Assembly (NCBI RefSeq): GCF_035582795.1
Contig: NC_134373.1
Span: forward strand, 42,639,173 to 42,703,172
DNA length: 64,000 bases
Source of the DNA: Mycteria americana
Lineage: Eukaryota > Chordata > Aves > Ciconiiformes > Ciconiidae
Direction of reading: 5' to 3'
Shown here: in pieces, positions 26,201-39,750 of the stretch
How positions within the stretch are numbered: the stretch's first letter is position 1
Layout of the letters: each line of letters begins with the position of its first letter
The notes under the pieces: model-generated
Database searches by the model: none
The model's input: only the letters and a program-made list of their open reading frames with translations
Told to the model about the DNA's origin: nothing
Translations under genes and position numbers: made by a program

Positions 26201-27969
26201 GATCAGATCAGGTAATTTCTGATACTCTGAACACTTACACAAATACTAATATTTTTTTCCCCTGACCCTTTCATGCAGTTGTTAGGCATGTATTTTCCCT
26301 AATCTCTCAAACCCTACAGTGATGCATAAAAAAAAAGAATGTTTAGTTTATTCCGGCCTTTGACAACATCCTTACAGAGACTACTTAAAAAAACCGAAAC
26401 CCTAAATAGACTGCTGAGAGGAAAGTTCTGTCCTAGATCTAAAACTGCCTATGAGACAGGAAACAAAAAAAGTAGGAATAAATGGAGAAGGATCAATATT
26501 GAGCGTCTAATATTTGCTATGGTCCAAAAAAAAGTCTCTATTACAATAGCAACGTTCTCACATGAAATGAAGTCATTTGAGAGCAAGCATGGAAAAATTC
26601 AGCTTGAACAGCTAAGCTTGACAGAGTTACAAGCAGAAAACAGAATATTATAATTGAAAGTGCTGAGAATAATAAATAATGGCAGCTCTGCCATCCCTGC
26701 CTATAATCATTATGAGCAATAGAGAAGCAGATCAGAACCCCATGTTCTCAGAATTTAATTCAATATCCAGATGAGGGAGCACAGAATTAAAAGGTGATAA
26801 AAATCAAAATTTATAAAAGGACATATTTATCCAAACTGTAGAGAAATTCCAGACTCTATAAAAAGGACGGAACCAAAAACTTGTAAAGCTTATCCTTACA
26901 AATACGATTGGACATTTGTTTGAATACTACAACTACTGTAGCTCTACACGTTCTGCTTAGCAAAGTTTGAAGGGATGAAGTCAAGCTTTGCTTTCAGCCT
27001 TGATCCCTTGGCAGGGACAGGCTTAGGAAGAGACCTAATATTGTTGACAGCTTATTCTATACCTGTTTTCCACTGCATTTTATTCTCCACAAATATCTGC
27101 CATTAGCTGCTCTGATGGACAGAATACTACATTAGACTCACATTCACTCTATTCAAATATGGTAGTTATTACTTTCTACAACACTGAGCCCTGCGCAGCC
27201 AAAGGTAACCCAACCTTTTAGGTCTAGACCAGAAACTTATAAGAATTATTTTCAGATGCAGTGGTGCAATGATGAAAAATTGGTTTTATTCCAGTTCAGA
27301 CTGGAAATAAAATTATGACTTGAACCCTCACTACTGCTATTAAACATCGTACTACAGTAAAACATGTCAAATGGCTTAGTAGTGAATATTGCAGCCACCT
27401 CTTGGTTCAGCAGAACAAAAATAGCAGAATAAGATTACCGAGTAGTGTTCTGCAGATGGAGCGTATGTATGAGGAGCTTTCATTAATCTCCACTGGGACT
27501 TGTACAGTCAAAAATTTGGCCCTTGGAAACCTGTGGTTTTAGGATGGCTTTCCAAACCTAGCTGGTACTAGCATACTCTGAAGTCACTTCTGTTGACCTT
27601 GACTGAAGGAGAATTGGGTGGACATGGAGAGAATCTGCGGGGGGGGGGGGGGAAGCCACACTTTGGTTTTACTATTTTATCATTCACATTCTCCTTGGAG
27701 CTGCATCAATGAACGCAGCTCCTTCACATCTGGGGCATGAATCTGGAAACAAGGGCGCATGACAAGCCACAGCAGTACGCTGCCCCAGGAAGCAAGAGAG
27801 GACTCGTTCAGAAGTTCAGAGTTTATGTTCAGAAAGGACAGTGATCAAACCCTTCTGGAAGTTGTAGACCAAAGAATTTCACCTACCCACCACAACCCTT
27901 AACCGAGACCTACAAATCTGTGTTAGGAAAAATAATTTATACTAGGTGAACAGAAGTTCCCAGGAAGGC
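20216..27969. other. Long intron, segment 2
   Basis: AT-rich. Contains an octamer-like ATTTGCAT at 21955-21962 in a stretch (21690-21990) that looks conserved in style, a 172-codon minus-strand open frame at 25004-25522 with no recognised homology, and the G14 run. Nothing else is recognised. Confidence 0.55.
27639..27652. repeat. G14 homopolymer
   Basis: Fourteen consecutive G on the plus strand, so a C14 run on the CACNB4 sense strand. A likely site of length variation or assembly error. Confidence 0.95.
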
Positions 27970-28075
27970 ATTTGGTCTCAATTTGAAGACATCAAGGACA
28001 GGACAATCCACAGCCTCCCTTTGGTCCAGAGGTTAATCGTCCTCACCATTAAAGTGCCGCTGACAGCTACTGTTA
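27970..28075 (-). mobile_element. Ancient CR1/L3-type LINE remnant
   Basis: TTTGAAGACATCAAGGACAG, ACAATCCACAGCCTCCCTTT and GGTTAATCGTCCTCACCATT follow the order of an old CR1/L3 3' region (reverse complement). It is diverged and bounded by unrelated intron. Confidence 0.55.
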
Positions 28076-31000
28076 GGGAGCTCAGTTCAGAGACTTTTAT
28101 CTTCTGATTGTTGGGAACAGTCACCTTCATTCTTTTTAAAGTACCTGAGCAAAGGTTGCCAAAGATAGTCATTCCCTTAGTTTAGCATTGGGAGTTCACT
28201 AGTAAAAATGCCACTGAAACTTGCTCTGTTTTTCTAATTGTTTGAATAAAGAGACAAGATTTGGAGCATTAAAATGGCACTTTCATGCTTTAACAAAAGA
28301 CATGTTTCTGAGAAACATAATGCATGTTTTATGCTCACCTTTGCGAGAGGACTTCTGGCCTTGTTTTTCTCACCATCCATCTGTTCAATGTATGCTTCAG
28401 ATTACTCTCCTTCAGACTGTATTTTTGCAGCCGATTAGCATTTTATTTTCTGCCCACATTCATAACCTGCCAAGATCCCTTTCAATTAGTCCTCTGTCCT
28501 GACAGGTAGTGTGACAGCGGCTGGCCAACGAACAGGAGGATTTCAAGATTATAATGAGAATTTTTTACCAAGAAACTGAAAAGCCCATCAGTTTTCCTGG
28601 ATGCAGGTTTGCGCTCCCAAGGTCTCTGGTTTCCCACAGGAGGTGCTCCCAGACCTGAGGTCCACCCAGGGAAGCCATGGTGTGGTTCAGCACCTGGTGC
28701 CCAACCTGCTGGACCTCCAGAGTCCCCAGGCTGCGTGGTGGAGGGGCACAGCTCGCCCCAGCGAGGGACCATGGCAGTCCCAAGTCCCAAGCCACAGAGC
28801 AGTCCTCCTGAGGAAGCTCTGGGACTGTGGCTGTCCTAGAGGACAAGAGAGCGCTTCCCAGTTCCTCGTCCCAGCTGTGTTTCCTACCCTCAGGTCAACT
28901 TCACGTCAAAACGAAATTCACCCGGACATCACCAGTCTCCCTGTCCCTTCCTCCCCAGCTGCACCGCTTCCTGGGCACACCAGCCATCACTCACTCCAAC
29001 AGTTTTCAATCTGGGCATCTGGGGACCATGATGCGATAGAGGCTACAGCAACCACTTCAAGTCTACGCGTGGCCTGAAAGCATGATACCTGTCTCAGGAG
29101 TAGCCCACCCAAAAGCTACCCTGTCCTGCAACCAGCAAAACCCACTCGTCTTTCTGATCATCCATTTCAGACTGACTGTATTTCTCAGAAAACTCTGTTC
29201 CACTGGGAGATTCAGAGTCTTTAGTTATGGCTCCTCCATCTACTCCTACCAGCTTTTGACTTAATCTTGTGTATCAGACGTGAAGGTGGGCAGTCTAGGT
29301 GAAGGGACTTCCATGCTCACCCCAGTTCCACACCACTCGGAGGGAGACACATTGCTTCACCCCCTTCTCAGCGATACAGCATCTCTCTCCAGCGCAAGCT
29401 GAACTCCTTTTGCTTCCCACTCAGCCTGGATCGTAACTCAGCCGAGGGGCTCCAGCCTTGATCTGGGTGGGATGGAAGTAGGGCACTGCGGAGGTAACGG
29501 AGGCAGGGAGAAGTCATAGGGAAGGATGCAGCTACCATCCCCGGCCAAACACCACAAAGCAGAAATCACTAAATAATTGCAGAGTGACTGAAATTCAAAG
29601 ACACGGCATGGTATGCATTAGAAGAAAATGAAGCGGGGAAAGTCCACCATGAAAAGTAAATAAATAGCACTAATCCTGCCTAATGGAAAGATGTAGAAGG
29701 GCCCGCTGCTTATTCCAGTGATTAATCAGAGAGATGAATTGACTGAAACAAACACTGAAGCACTGCATGTCTTTGAGCACAAAAGCAACAAATCTATCAC
29801 GAGAGAACGCTGAATCAGCATTTTCCTGCTTCTTCAGCTGCCTTTGTGTGTGATGCTCCTTGTACTTCTGTATTGGTATTCCAACACAGTTGGATCTTCA
29901 TAACCCCCCCCCACCTACTCCTCAAAATAACTTGCTACTGCTTACACTTCTGCTAGCTGCCTGGATACATCCCCGTCCCGGGAAGACGCACGCCAGTCTT
30001 GCTTCAATGTTTGAGGGTGTATCATTTATGCATCTTCTCACTGCATGGGGGAGGCACTGCTATGACTTGTTGAAGGTAATAAGATGTAATTGCTTTGCAG
30101 ATGTACAGGAAACAGCAAAGTTAAAAATATGTTATAACTAAAATTCTGTGCAGGCCTAGATTACAACAGCCATGCAGGCAAACACCACTGATTCCAGAAC
30201 AGGGAACGGTCCTTCAAGCAGGTGTCAATGTGCAGCATCTTATAGCTGAGGAATTTAACCGAAGTTCCCTATAGCAGCCTTAAAGACTTAGTCATGGAAA
30301 AAAAAATAAAAATAAAAGACTTTTTATTAAAATGTCTTCAATACTTTTCATAGTAGCGGGAAGCAAGCATTAAAGATTTAATAGCTTCTTTTGTCAGTGG
30401 ACTCATTCCTTCCCACACACATGCGGGCCCGCTCTCCCCACTGAATTTGAAAGCCCTGAATTCTTCTTCGTGCAGCTAATTCAGTTTTATTCATCTTTTG
30501 AAGAACCCACCTAAAACTGGGGGGCGGGAAAGTAGGTGGTAAGGGCATAGGTGACAAAGGAATAGCAGCGAGCTGAATTACGCCCTGAACTGTGAGTATC
30601 TAGCTCAGTAAGTGAAGCCTGATGGGTCTGATACATTCATGAGAACATTTTCTTAAAATACCAAATGTCTTTAATCCTATGCAGATTGTAAAATAGACGT
30701 TTGAATGCCTTTATCTTAAATGAGCAGTGACGTAGGGGTAATGAGAATATTCCTTCTACCTGCAGCCAATTTTTTCCTCTCCCCTCTGAGCGTTAGCGGA
30801 CGTTAGCTCCCAAAATTTTTTCCATCTTTCTAATGTCCATAATGCAGACTAAACCATCAATTTTACGAAATTGAGAAGCTATTTCCAGAAAAAGCTTTTG
30901 TTGTAGCAAGACTCACAGGCATAGTTTGCCAACCACAACCAAAACCAACAAATAGCAAACAGCCCAAAAGCATTGTCAGATACCAGCATCATCTTCACAG

Positions 31001-33340
31001 GTAATTTACAGCACAAGCAACCCATTCGTAACCCCCTTAAATACATTTAAGGAATGGAATAAGCACATTGTGACCATTTGTGGCACAGGTATACCTCATG
31101 CGCTCTGTGCTCTCTTCTTGTTTCAAACGAGCTGTCTTTGGTCTCTGCTGAGGCTTGAAGCCCAACACCTGAAACAAGTGTCAGTTAATGCTAGGTGCAG
31201 AGTTACCAGTTTGAGAGACCTGGACTCTGATTTTCAGCATCTCTGACAGGCCACTGAATAGCCGTGTGAGCAAGACAAACATGCTTACCAGCCTGGGCTG
31301 GATTTGGTCCAGTAACCCAAAAAATGAAAAGCCGTAGTCTTTGCGAGAACACTAAATTGCTAACTTGCTGCTGCTATTACAAAGCAATACAAATCACTTA
31401 AAATAACCTTCTAGAATGAGGAAATGGCACCACACTAAGTGTATCGTGGGAAAAACAGCTTTACGCTTGCCCTGTATCATTCATCAAGCAAATCCAAGGG
31501 AGGAAAGTATTTCAAGAATCTCTTCATAAGAGCAGCACCATGTGGTTCCAGTTAAGTTCGGAAGTACAGATGAGCCAGCTTCCACATCAGTGTTTCGGGC
31601 AGAGTGAAAACGTACCCTGAACTTGAGTTTCAGTTCTGCAGCAAGTCTTAGAGACGTGATGCAAAAGCGAATTTTCAAAGGCTTCATCGGTTGTATTCTG
31701 ACAACATCGCAACCTCACTGAGCGTTTTCTGGGCATCCACTGCCTCAAACAGAACTGTGCATAAACCCACCCCCTGTACTGCTCGGGAATGTCCTGGCAA
31801 GTAAAATAACTGGAGGACATGACAGAAAGAATGCATTCCTGTTACGCCTCACTGATCCCAAACAAACAGATAAATACAAATACACAAGTATGCACCCACT
31901 AAATTAATCTTCCGTAGTCATCAGTGAAATCATACCCTTCCTATTCTCCTCCTGCTAGAACAATTAAGTTTTTCACCATCTATTTTAAAGCACCGGGTAA
32001 TTCTGCTGCATTCTGGCTCCTTTCCTCCGGGATTTACCGCTCCGACGGACGCCGGCTCCCTGCAGCCTGCCTGCCAGGCCTCCTCCAGCTCACGGGACGT
32101 CCCCAGCGCTCACACCTCTATCACTTCCACACTTTGGAAGGGCCACATCTGTTACAGATGTTTTCTTGCCGGGCGAGACTCCAGTTGCTTCGCAGCATGA
32201 AAACCATGTTTATTTACGGGTTCAGTGCTACCAGCCTCTCCCCCTTCTCTGCCTGCCTCTCCACCACGGGAACTTGGGACCCGCTGTGGGGCAAGGGAAT
32301 GGTTTTTTACATCACCTTCTGCGGCAGCATCCCCAAAGTCCCTGCCACAGCCTTTCGCATCGGAGCTGCTCCCCCCGCCACCAGCTCTCCTGCAGGTAAC
32401 ATCATTCTCTGCTGGGTCTGCATAGGGCAGGCTCACGCTCTTAATCAAAAAGCCAGCAAGGCTTTACGAGGATGCCCCGATACCTTCCTCTGCAGTTACG
32501 CTGGGGTGTGACTCACAGCAGAGAGCTCGTAGTTTTACACCAATGATGAGTACAATACCTACAGGATGAGAAAGTCTTTAAGTTTTACCATGAGTGCTAT
32601 GACATCAAATGCTTTCCTTAAAACTTTAATTTCTGGAGAAAGAATTTAAAAAAAAAAAAAAAAAAAATCTCAGCTTTAATTCAAAAGCTTCTGGCCAACA
32701 CAATTGGGGAAAACTACCTTCAAAAAAAAAATCACAGCTTCAAAACACTTTAAAACAAATATACGCCATACGCACAGGCATAAAGAGAATCCAAACCAGC
32801 TGTCTTGACAACAACTGAAGTCAGCTTTATTTTTGGGAGTCAATACTCAATTCCTAAATTCTTGGGGCTGTCAAACCCTCACAGATTACATCTGCATGAG
32901 ATCCTTTTAGCCCAATCGATCATCCAGCTCAAGTTTCTCTGAGTCCAGAGCTATAAACTGGAGCTACAGGAAGCACTGCATAGAATTTAATAGCTGTGCC
33001 TTCAAGATGCACCTAAAAATAGGCTGCCTTGCTAACCTGGGAATTCTGCCTGTAACAGCCACTTGTCCTCCCTTACTAATTGCCATTAGTCAGAAAAGTC
33101 AAAAATATATAGCACGCGTTAGGCAAAGCAAAAGGTTGGCTGTTCTGCGAGAGATGCTCCTCGCAAGATCACTCTTTGCCCTTTCCTGGGAGGATTCACA
33201 GTGTTACAACACGACTGCAATTAAAAAGGGAAGTGCCTCCATTTTAAGGAGTTCTTTATCAAAATCTATAGCATGCATCAGTTAATAAGGGATAAAACCC
33301 TGTTTTTCTTATGCTAAGTGGCCTTATACTGCTATTTTGA
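28076..33340. other. Long intron, segment 3
   Basis: A GC-richer block at 28590-28860 and one at 32020-32500 carry open frames on both strands without recognisable domains. The stretch 29570-29840 (TAATT-, GATTAATC-type cores) resembles conserved non-coding DNA. The A20 run is at 32648. Confidence 0.5.
32648..32667. repeat. A20 homopolymer
   Basis: Twenty consecutive A. No recognisable retroposed sequence lies upstream of it, so it is read as simple repeat rather than a poly(A) tail. Confidence 0.9.
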
Positions 33341-33346
33341 ATGTGG

Positions 33347-33360
33347 GTTACCATGGTAAT
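33347..33360. promoter_or_regulatory. RFX-type X-box candidate
   Basis: GTTACCATGGTAAT matches the palindromic X-box consensus GTTRCCATGGYAAC at 13 of 14 positions and contains a perfect 12-bp palindrome. Nearby sequence (33360-33540) is rich in TAATT and TAATGA cores and looks like a distal element. Binding is inferred. Confidence 0.45.
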
Positions 33361-36010
33361 CAGCAGAACCTGGAATGAATTTGTTTCGTCATAATTGCTG
33401 CATAATTTTGTGCAAACAGCTAAATACTATCTTACTATTTCTACCAGATCGACTCAGTAGCTGGAGCTTTCATGAAGCTCATGATTTAATGAACAAGCCA
33501 TCACAAAATATGACGAATTAAAGCAATTAAAATTATTTAGAACAACCAAGCCTGAATACTGCAAGCGTGTAGGAGTGTTTATTAGTGTTTTCATGACTCA
33601 AAACAATTCCATCTTTAGAGCATCTTCAAGATTTTCTCTGTGCTCTAGGACATCTGGGGAGAAAGCAGAGAGATTTGCACATCAGCATACTGTGGTTTTG
33701 GGGCTCCAAGAAGGCACAAGCAAAGGACCAGCCAGCTCCGAGATTCCTCCCAGTTCTCCCAGTCCGGGACACAGAGAGAAGACAACCCTACCCCACACTG
33801 CCAGGAGATGCTGCCCGTGCTCCGGGCTGCCCTAACCACGAACTAACGCAGACACAGCTGGAAAGCACTTATCACCAGGGCTCATGAATTCCCAATCGAA
33901 TAACCTTTTATTGAAGGGACTAGTGGGTGCCCAAAGCACTAAATGGCTGAATTTGAGCCACCACATTACTCTGAGCCTTCAAGGCCATGATAGAACCCAG
34001 GACGGTAAGGGCATAGATTTTTGTATTTAATTATAAATCTATAAAGTCGTCAGGCAGAAGACCTCAGGAGACCTTTTCCTCTGCTAGTTTCTACGTGCAC
34101 TGTCCATGGCCCAGCAAGCTTGGATTTAAAAAATAAAAATAAAAAATAAAAAACAGAAGAAAAGCCACAACAAAAACACCTGATCGGGAGTAGATAGCTA
34201 AACACAGAAAATCTCTTTGGGGGGGAAAGGCTGTGATTCAGACAGAGCAATGTGCTCCTACCTCGGCTTCCAGGGTGAAAACAAGGCAGTGTCCCTCCCC
34301 ACGGAAACGCCAAGCACAGCATGGCGGGAAAAACCTCCTTTTCCCTGTGAAAGAGCTCTCAGTACAGCACGTCAAGGCATGGGCCTGCAGGCTACTGGGA
34401 ACAGTACCCCTCTCGAGTACTGCTTTTATCAGGTTTCTCATAATTTTGTTTTGCTAAAACTGCAGAAACAGGGTAGCAAATCTGGCTGCCTTTACCAATT
34501 ATTTTTTTACAATTAAAGAAAACATTACAGTTAAAAAAAATAATAATCTGGGTTTAATTGCCATAACTCCAAATCTCAGCAGTGTCACCATACGTTACAG
34601 CTCCCTACCACATTGCCCGGTGGGTATTTATATATTTAAGCACATCAGCATATCACATTGCCGTGAGCTAAACAAACCAGGCAAAACAAGAGCTGCATCC
34701 CAGCCCCTTGCTTTTATGAGCTTCAAACGCAGAGGTTTAACGGTAAATTAGGTGTATGTTTGTGGTCTGATAGCATGTAATTTTCTTCTAAAAGTGTGTG
34801 CTGTAATTCCCATCCTTTACTCTCAGGACAAATATTGTTATGAAACCGCGTCAGCACAGCACCAACGCGCTCGGTGCAGACGCTGTAAGGCGGCGAAAAG
34901 AAATCAATAAGCACTTTTGAGTAAACCCCGTTGAAATAAGACAATGGTCGGTTGCGGTGTAAATAGGAAAACAAAAGCCAAATGCTCGGACACGCATACA
35001 GAGGAGTGAAAACCAGAAGATGATTCCTCACTTCCCATTCATCAGTGGCTGAAACGCTGCGGGTTTTTGCAAGGAAAGCTTTAGGAGGCTGAGGGATAGA
35101 GACGTCAGCTGTCTAAAATACGGTGCTGGCATTAGCTGGGCAAGCGGGCAGAGCGCCCGACATCTTCGTCAGGAGTGGGACTCTCGGCCCGGAACGAGAG
35201 ACGACAGACAACGCGGGGACAGGCTGCGAGGAGCCCTCACCATGAAGACCAGAGGGTTGTATTTGCTTGGGACTGAGAAAGAGATGTACGCAGGAACGCA
35301 TGTCAGCGGAGTCCTGAATGTGGAACTGAAGAAGCAATTTTTATTGCATGCCCAAGGAACGCTCATTCATCACAGAAAATGTTTTTTAACACATCTCCCC
35401 TTCAGAGGACACATTCCAAAGAAGCACAGTGCCAATGTTTATTTGGTTTTGCACCTTTTAAAGTGCCTTTATGCAGCCAGAGGGGGTTTTTTTGTTTGTT
35501 TGTTTTTAATCTGTGGGTTTGCCCAGTATCTGTGGGAAGACAACAGAGAGTGCAGATGAGAGAACAGGGAAAAAAAAAACAACCCAAAAAAAAAAATAAT
35601 CAAACCTGTCTCTGTCTGGGAGATACACGACAGTTGTCAGAATCAGCCTCCTTACCCCCTTGAGTCGAACTAGGCTCAGCTTTCCTAGACACCTAGAAAA
35701 CAGACCACAGCTTACGCGACGGTCTGTTGTGAACAGTGAGTACCTAGGAAGAAAATGCTTTTTCCAGGAAAAAGACTTAATATGGAGAATAAAGAAGAGC
35801 AGAATAGTCCACCTGGTGGCTCAAGAGGACAGAAACTTTTCCATGTGTGTACCAAGGTGGGCTTTCTCTCCGACAGCCTAACCCCCAGACAGGAGGAAAC
35901 GGGCTCGGGACGAAGGCAGCGAGGGGACGAGGTCTAGCCTAGCGCCCAGCCGCGGCAAACAGCCAGTGCTTGCACGCTGTTACCGGCCCTTACAGCGCCC
36001 ACCGTCAATC

Positions 36011-36036
36011 CAAGATGTCTCATGAAAAACATCTTG
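36011..36036. repeat. Hairpin with 8-bp arms
   Basis: CAAGATGT and ACATCTTG flank a 10-base loop. A TATA-like TATATAAGG lies about 70 bp to the right on the minus strand. Confidence 0.7.
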
Positions 36037-38509
36037 ACTATTTCTCATATAACATTAATCCTTGATATATGAAGCTGTTACATATGACCAGCCCTTATAT
36101 ACCATTTTGCGGACGGACGGTAAAAATCCACCCTGCTCGTACGCAGTTAACTGCACATACTAGTCATTTGCGTGCCTTTGTTGAGAGGTGCTAAAAAAGC
36201 ACAATCCTTGTCATTAGGATCCCCGTTAGAGTTGTAGGGGTAGAAACTGAGTCAGAAGAGAAAGGCGGCTGCGGGGTCGGCATTCCTGCGTGAGGAGGGC
36301 TGGGGAGCTCTGCGTGGTGAGAGCCGGAGCCTGGCTTGGCAAAGGCCAAAGTCTTCCTCAGGTGGAAACACGCACGTGGCTATGAAGGAGCGGTTTTGGA
36401 AGCTGGTGGAGTTTTTTAGTTATTTTGGCATTTTTGCGTCTCAGCTCATGCGGCCACAAAGCCCAGAAATTACGATCGACGTCCCCCTTTTGTGGCTTAA
36501 TGGTATGGGAAATATTTCATTTAAGAAGTTAACAAATGCTTTGTAATTGTTGAATGTTCGCTTTGTCTCGTGCATCCTGCAAGCTCAACACCTACAAATG
36601 TAAATTCAAAGCAAGACTGAGAGCTGGTATCTTTCTTACCTGGGCTACAAAAATCCGAAATTCCTGGAAGCAGCACTCCTTGCAGCTCCAGCTAACTCCT
36701 CTCTCCTGAGATAACCCAGGCATCTTACCAGACATCCAGCACTGCAAATTCTTCCCCAAAAATCAGCAGGAGCAACTCTTTGGAAATTAATTATATTGGG
36801 CTTGTGATGTTTGTGCCTGTGCCAAGCTCTTTGCTGAAGAACTTGAAAAGTATAAAGACCACATTTAATTTACTAAAAGGGCATAAAGACTTCAGGACTC
36901 CAGACTTGCTGCTCAAGGATTACAGTATTCCAGCAAGCCTTAAAGTAACAACCCCACCCCGTGGCTTTTACCAGAACTGCAGATTTTTTAGCCCACCTAG
37001 CAGCACAGCTCACGCTGTCAAATAACTGTAAAGGCACATGGCACGTTTTCCTGCATGCAACTGCCAGAAAATCATTTTTATATGACTTTATCTGAGATTA
37101 TAAAGAAATGGGAATTGTGTGTTTGATAAGGGACGAAACACCTTCCAGTAAATCAAGAGGATTTTTATCTTCATCTTAACACTGCCACAAGAACGCGAGA
37201 CCCCAGCCGCCTGTCCTGTACAGCGCTGACACAATTACCCTTAGTAACTGTATTCTCATCTACCTAGCAAAAACTGTCCTCACCAGATGAACCAGGATTT
37301 GCCAGGTTAATCTTGCCTGAAATACTAAGAAAGAATTTTGTGAAAAGAGGCTTTTAATATGTAGTATGCGTAATAATTAATGACTTTCTATGTAAGTGAA
37401 TAGCTAGCTCAGAGGTCTAAAACTCTTACCGGAAACGGTGCCTGTTTTTCCTAGGATCAGGTACTTCATTCCCATGAAATTCAGTGTTGTCTATCCTTAC
37501 AAAATGCCGCGACTGACGGCATTAGGGTGGAAGGACTACATAAAATGCAAGACAGCATCACTACAAACTAACTGAGCCCATCCACAGCATAGGGACCCGA
37601 GTTGATGGGCTGCTGACAGCACCAGGCTTCAGCCAGCCTTCCAACTCCAGCACAACAAGATAAAAGTCAACAACAACCACCACCAAAAAAAGCATTTCTG
37701 AAGCCTAAATCAGCATTTGATGTTTATACAACAGCCCAGCTGTTTGTGCTCAACTCCTGCATCAGATCCGAATAACAAGGGACTGAGGATGAGAACACGA
37801 CCACGGCACTAGCCAGTTGCGTGATCTACGAGCCAGGAGCATCCCCCCAGCCTTCACCCTACGCTTCTGCCTCGACAGCCCAAATGGTCCTAGCCCCCAT
37901 TACAGGGAAGACACAGGATTTACTTCTGTCAAAACCCTACATTTTGGAAGATTGTTACTACGGCTGGCTATCTGTCAGAAAAGCAAGGTCATTTGTGTCC
38001 GCTCCCCTTGGTGCACAGAAGACTTAATACTGCTTACACCTCAGGAGGTGACTCGTGTGGGCAGCTGCCCCCCTGTAATCACATCAGGGCATGTACGGGT
38101 TCGACTCGCACCGGCCACGGCAGGGATAACGCGTAAGGAGGACGGGCAGAGCAGCAAGGACTCCGGCAGGGCCATCCCCTAAGTTGCACACCTTGTAACG
38201 CAGCACACAGCACCGGGCACTGCAGCCTGAGCACACACCCACCGCGTGCGCAAGGTGGTTAAGAACTATACAGTAGACCCCTTATAGAAGACGATAACCA
38301 AGAGCATAAGGCGTCAATTGGTCTAGTAGAAACGTCAAAGAATCATAAAGGGAAGGTGGGCTTGCAATCTTCCAAGCCCAGCTGCTGGATCAGCTGGATG
38401 CCACTGGATTTGGGGTCAAACAACAACAATAATTCTGCTGCAGCTATAAAGAAACCCCCGTGGCAAATCCAGAGCAAATCCAGAAGCGTGCCAAAGCAAA
38501 GGCAGGGAC

Positions 38510-38760
38510 GTTTGGTCCCGGAAGACGCAGAATCAGAGCCGGACAAAGCAGCCGTTGCCGTCAGTGGGTGCACCGCTGCGCTCCCGACTCCAGAGGTGGG
38601 CCAGCCCCGGGACGTCGGCGGTCCCCGACGCTACCCATGGCACAGAAGCACCGGAGCAAGTCGGGGAGGCAGACCCTGGAGCCGCCGTGCAAGGAGCGGC
38701 AGCATCTGTGCCCTGCTCCTGCTATGGTGTGAACGCACGGCCATCTCGCTACACAGCTTC
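38510..38760. promoter_or_regulatory. Orphan CpG-rich patch in the intron
   Basis: About 20 CpG occur in roughly 190 bp, far above the surrounding intron. No known exon is readable. Both strands have open frames (178 codons on plus, 149 on minus) that match no family I know. It could be a small alternative promoter, an enhancer or a locally GC-rich insertion. Confidence 0.4.
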
Positions 38761-39682
38761 GCCCTCCAGATGGTCACAAATTCCCAAAGATGTTTTGAAT
38801 TTTTTTTTTTTCTTTGCACAGCGTTTTGTTTCCATAGGAATAATGCAAGTTCGTTCAGCCCTAAGAAGTTGCTTTTTAGGTACAAAAGATAACATTTTTT
38901 CCTCCCACAAAACAGTAACATGTAGGTGAACACAGCAGAAGTAATTAACGGGCACAGTCCCAAACATGGATACCAGAGAGTCAGTAACCATCTGTACAGT
39001 GCATTTTGTTTTGCAATTGTATTAAAATATATTATAGCAAGTAAGTATTCTAATAATAGAACTGAATGAGAAAAAAACATGGCTTGAAACTGCTGCGTGC
39101 AGTAATTTTATCCATCTCTAAAAGCCATATTTAGCTGAACTCCAAACCCCCCCCAGAATTAATGCTGTGAGTTAATACAATGCATTCTAAATGCTCGTTA
39201 GCAGTTAGATTAGCATACTTCCAGGGCCTGAACTTCAGTATTTAAGTATACAACAAAGACTACACTGGATGTGGAAGCGAAACAGTGATGGCTGGCATGC
39301 CGCGAGTGGCCGTGCTCTCCTTGCCCTTGCTGTGCAAACCCAGCGCAGCCCCAGCCGGGAGCAGCCTCTTGCTGCCGCAGCGGCTTCCCTCCAAACCTGG
39401 GACCAAGGCACGAACAAAACCATGGGAAGAGCGAGGAGGAGGGAACGCTGAAGCCTGAAACTGCCCGAACCGCTTCTTGGGCTGGAGACCCAGCCCAGCC
39501 TGGGGAGGACGGGGAGCGGGAGCAGCCACTGGAAGCAAAGCAGATGAGAAATGGTGAAACCAACGGCCAGAAGTAGAGGGAACCCGCACAGAACTGCAGG
39601 CTGTAAGGAAGGGCAAGGGTACTAACTGGCCAACTTAGGCTTAAGAGCAATTTAAACATAGATTGAGAAGAGAAATGTAAAC

Positions 39683-39750
39683 AGAATCACAGCATCACAG
39701 AATCGTATAGGTTGGAAAAGACCTTTAAGATCATCGAGTCCAACCGTCCA
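39683..39750 (-). mobile_element. CR1 LINE 3' tail fragment
   Basis: The plus strand reads the reverse complement of the CR1 end: CACAGAATCGTATAGGTTGG, then AAAAGACC, TTTAAGATC and ATCGAGTCCAAC. It is nearly identical to the tail of the 49822-50605 copy but in the opposite orientation. Only about 70 bp is present. Confidence 0.9.

Larger units (their letters stand above)
33361..39682. other. Long intron, segment 4
   Basis: Holds the TAAT-rich stretch next to the X-box, the hairpin at 36011-36036, G/T- and A/C-rich runs at about 35486-35510 and 35568-35600, and the CpG patch at 38510-38760. No exon is recognisable. Confidence 0.5.

Noticed and set aside
28688..28700. TTCAGCACC half-site resembling an NRSF/REST element (also at 7894)
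   Set aside because: Only the left half matches; the right half (GGACAGCGCC-like) is absent.
28601..29077. 158-codon plus-strand frame and its antisense partners
   Set aside because: No domain. Frames are open on both strands, as expected for a GC-rich block.
31924..32511. 195-codon plus-strand frame
   Set aside because: No recognisable domain, biased composition and overlapping open frames on the other strand; likely chance in a GC-richer patch.
32648..32667. A20 run as the tail of a processed pseudogene
   Set aside because: The upstream sequence resembles no known mRNA, and target-site duplications are not visible.
38356..38892. 178-codon plus-strand frame
   Set aside because: No homology. 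It runs through a CpG patch into a T-rich run, and a chance frame is more likely.
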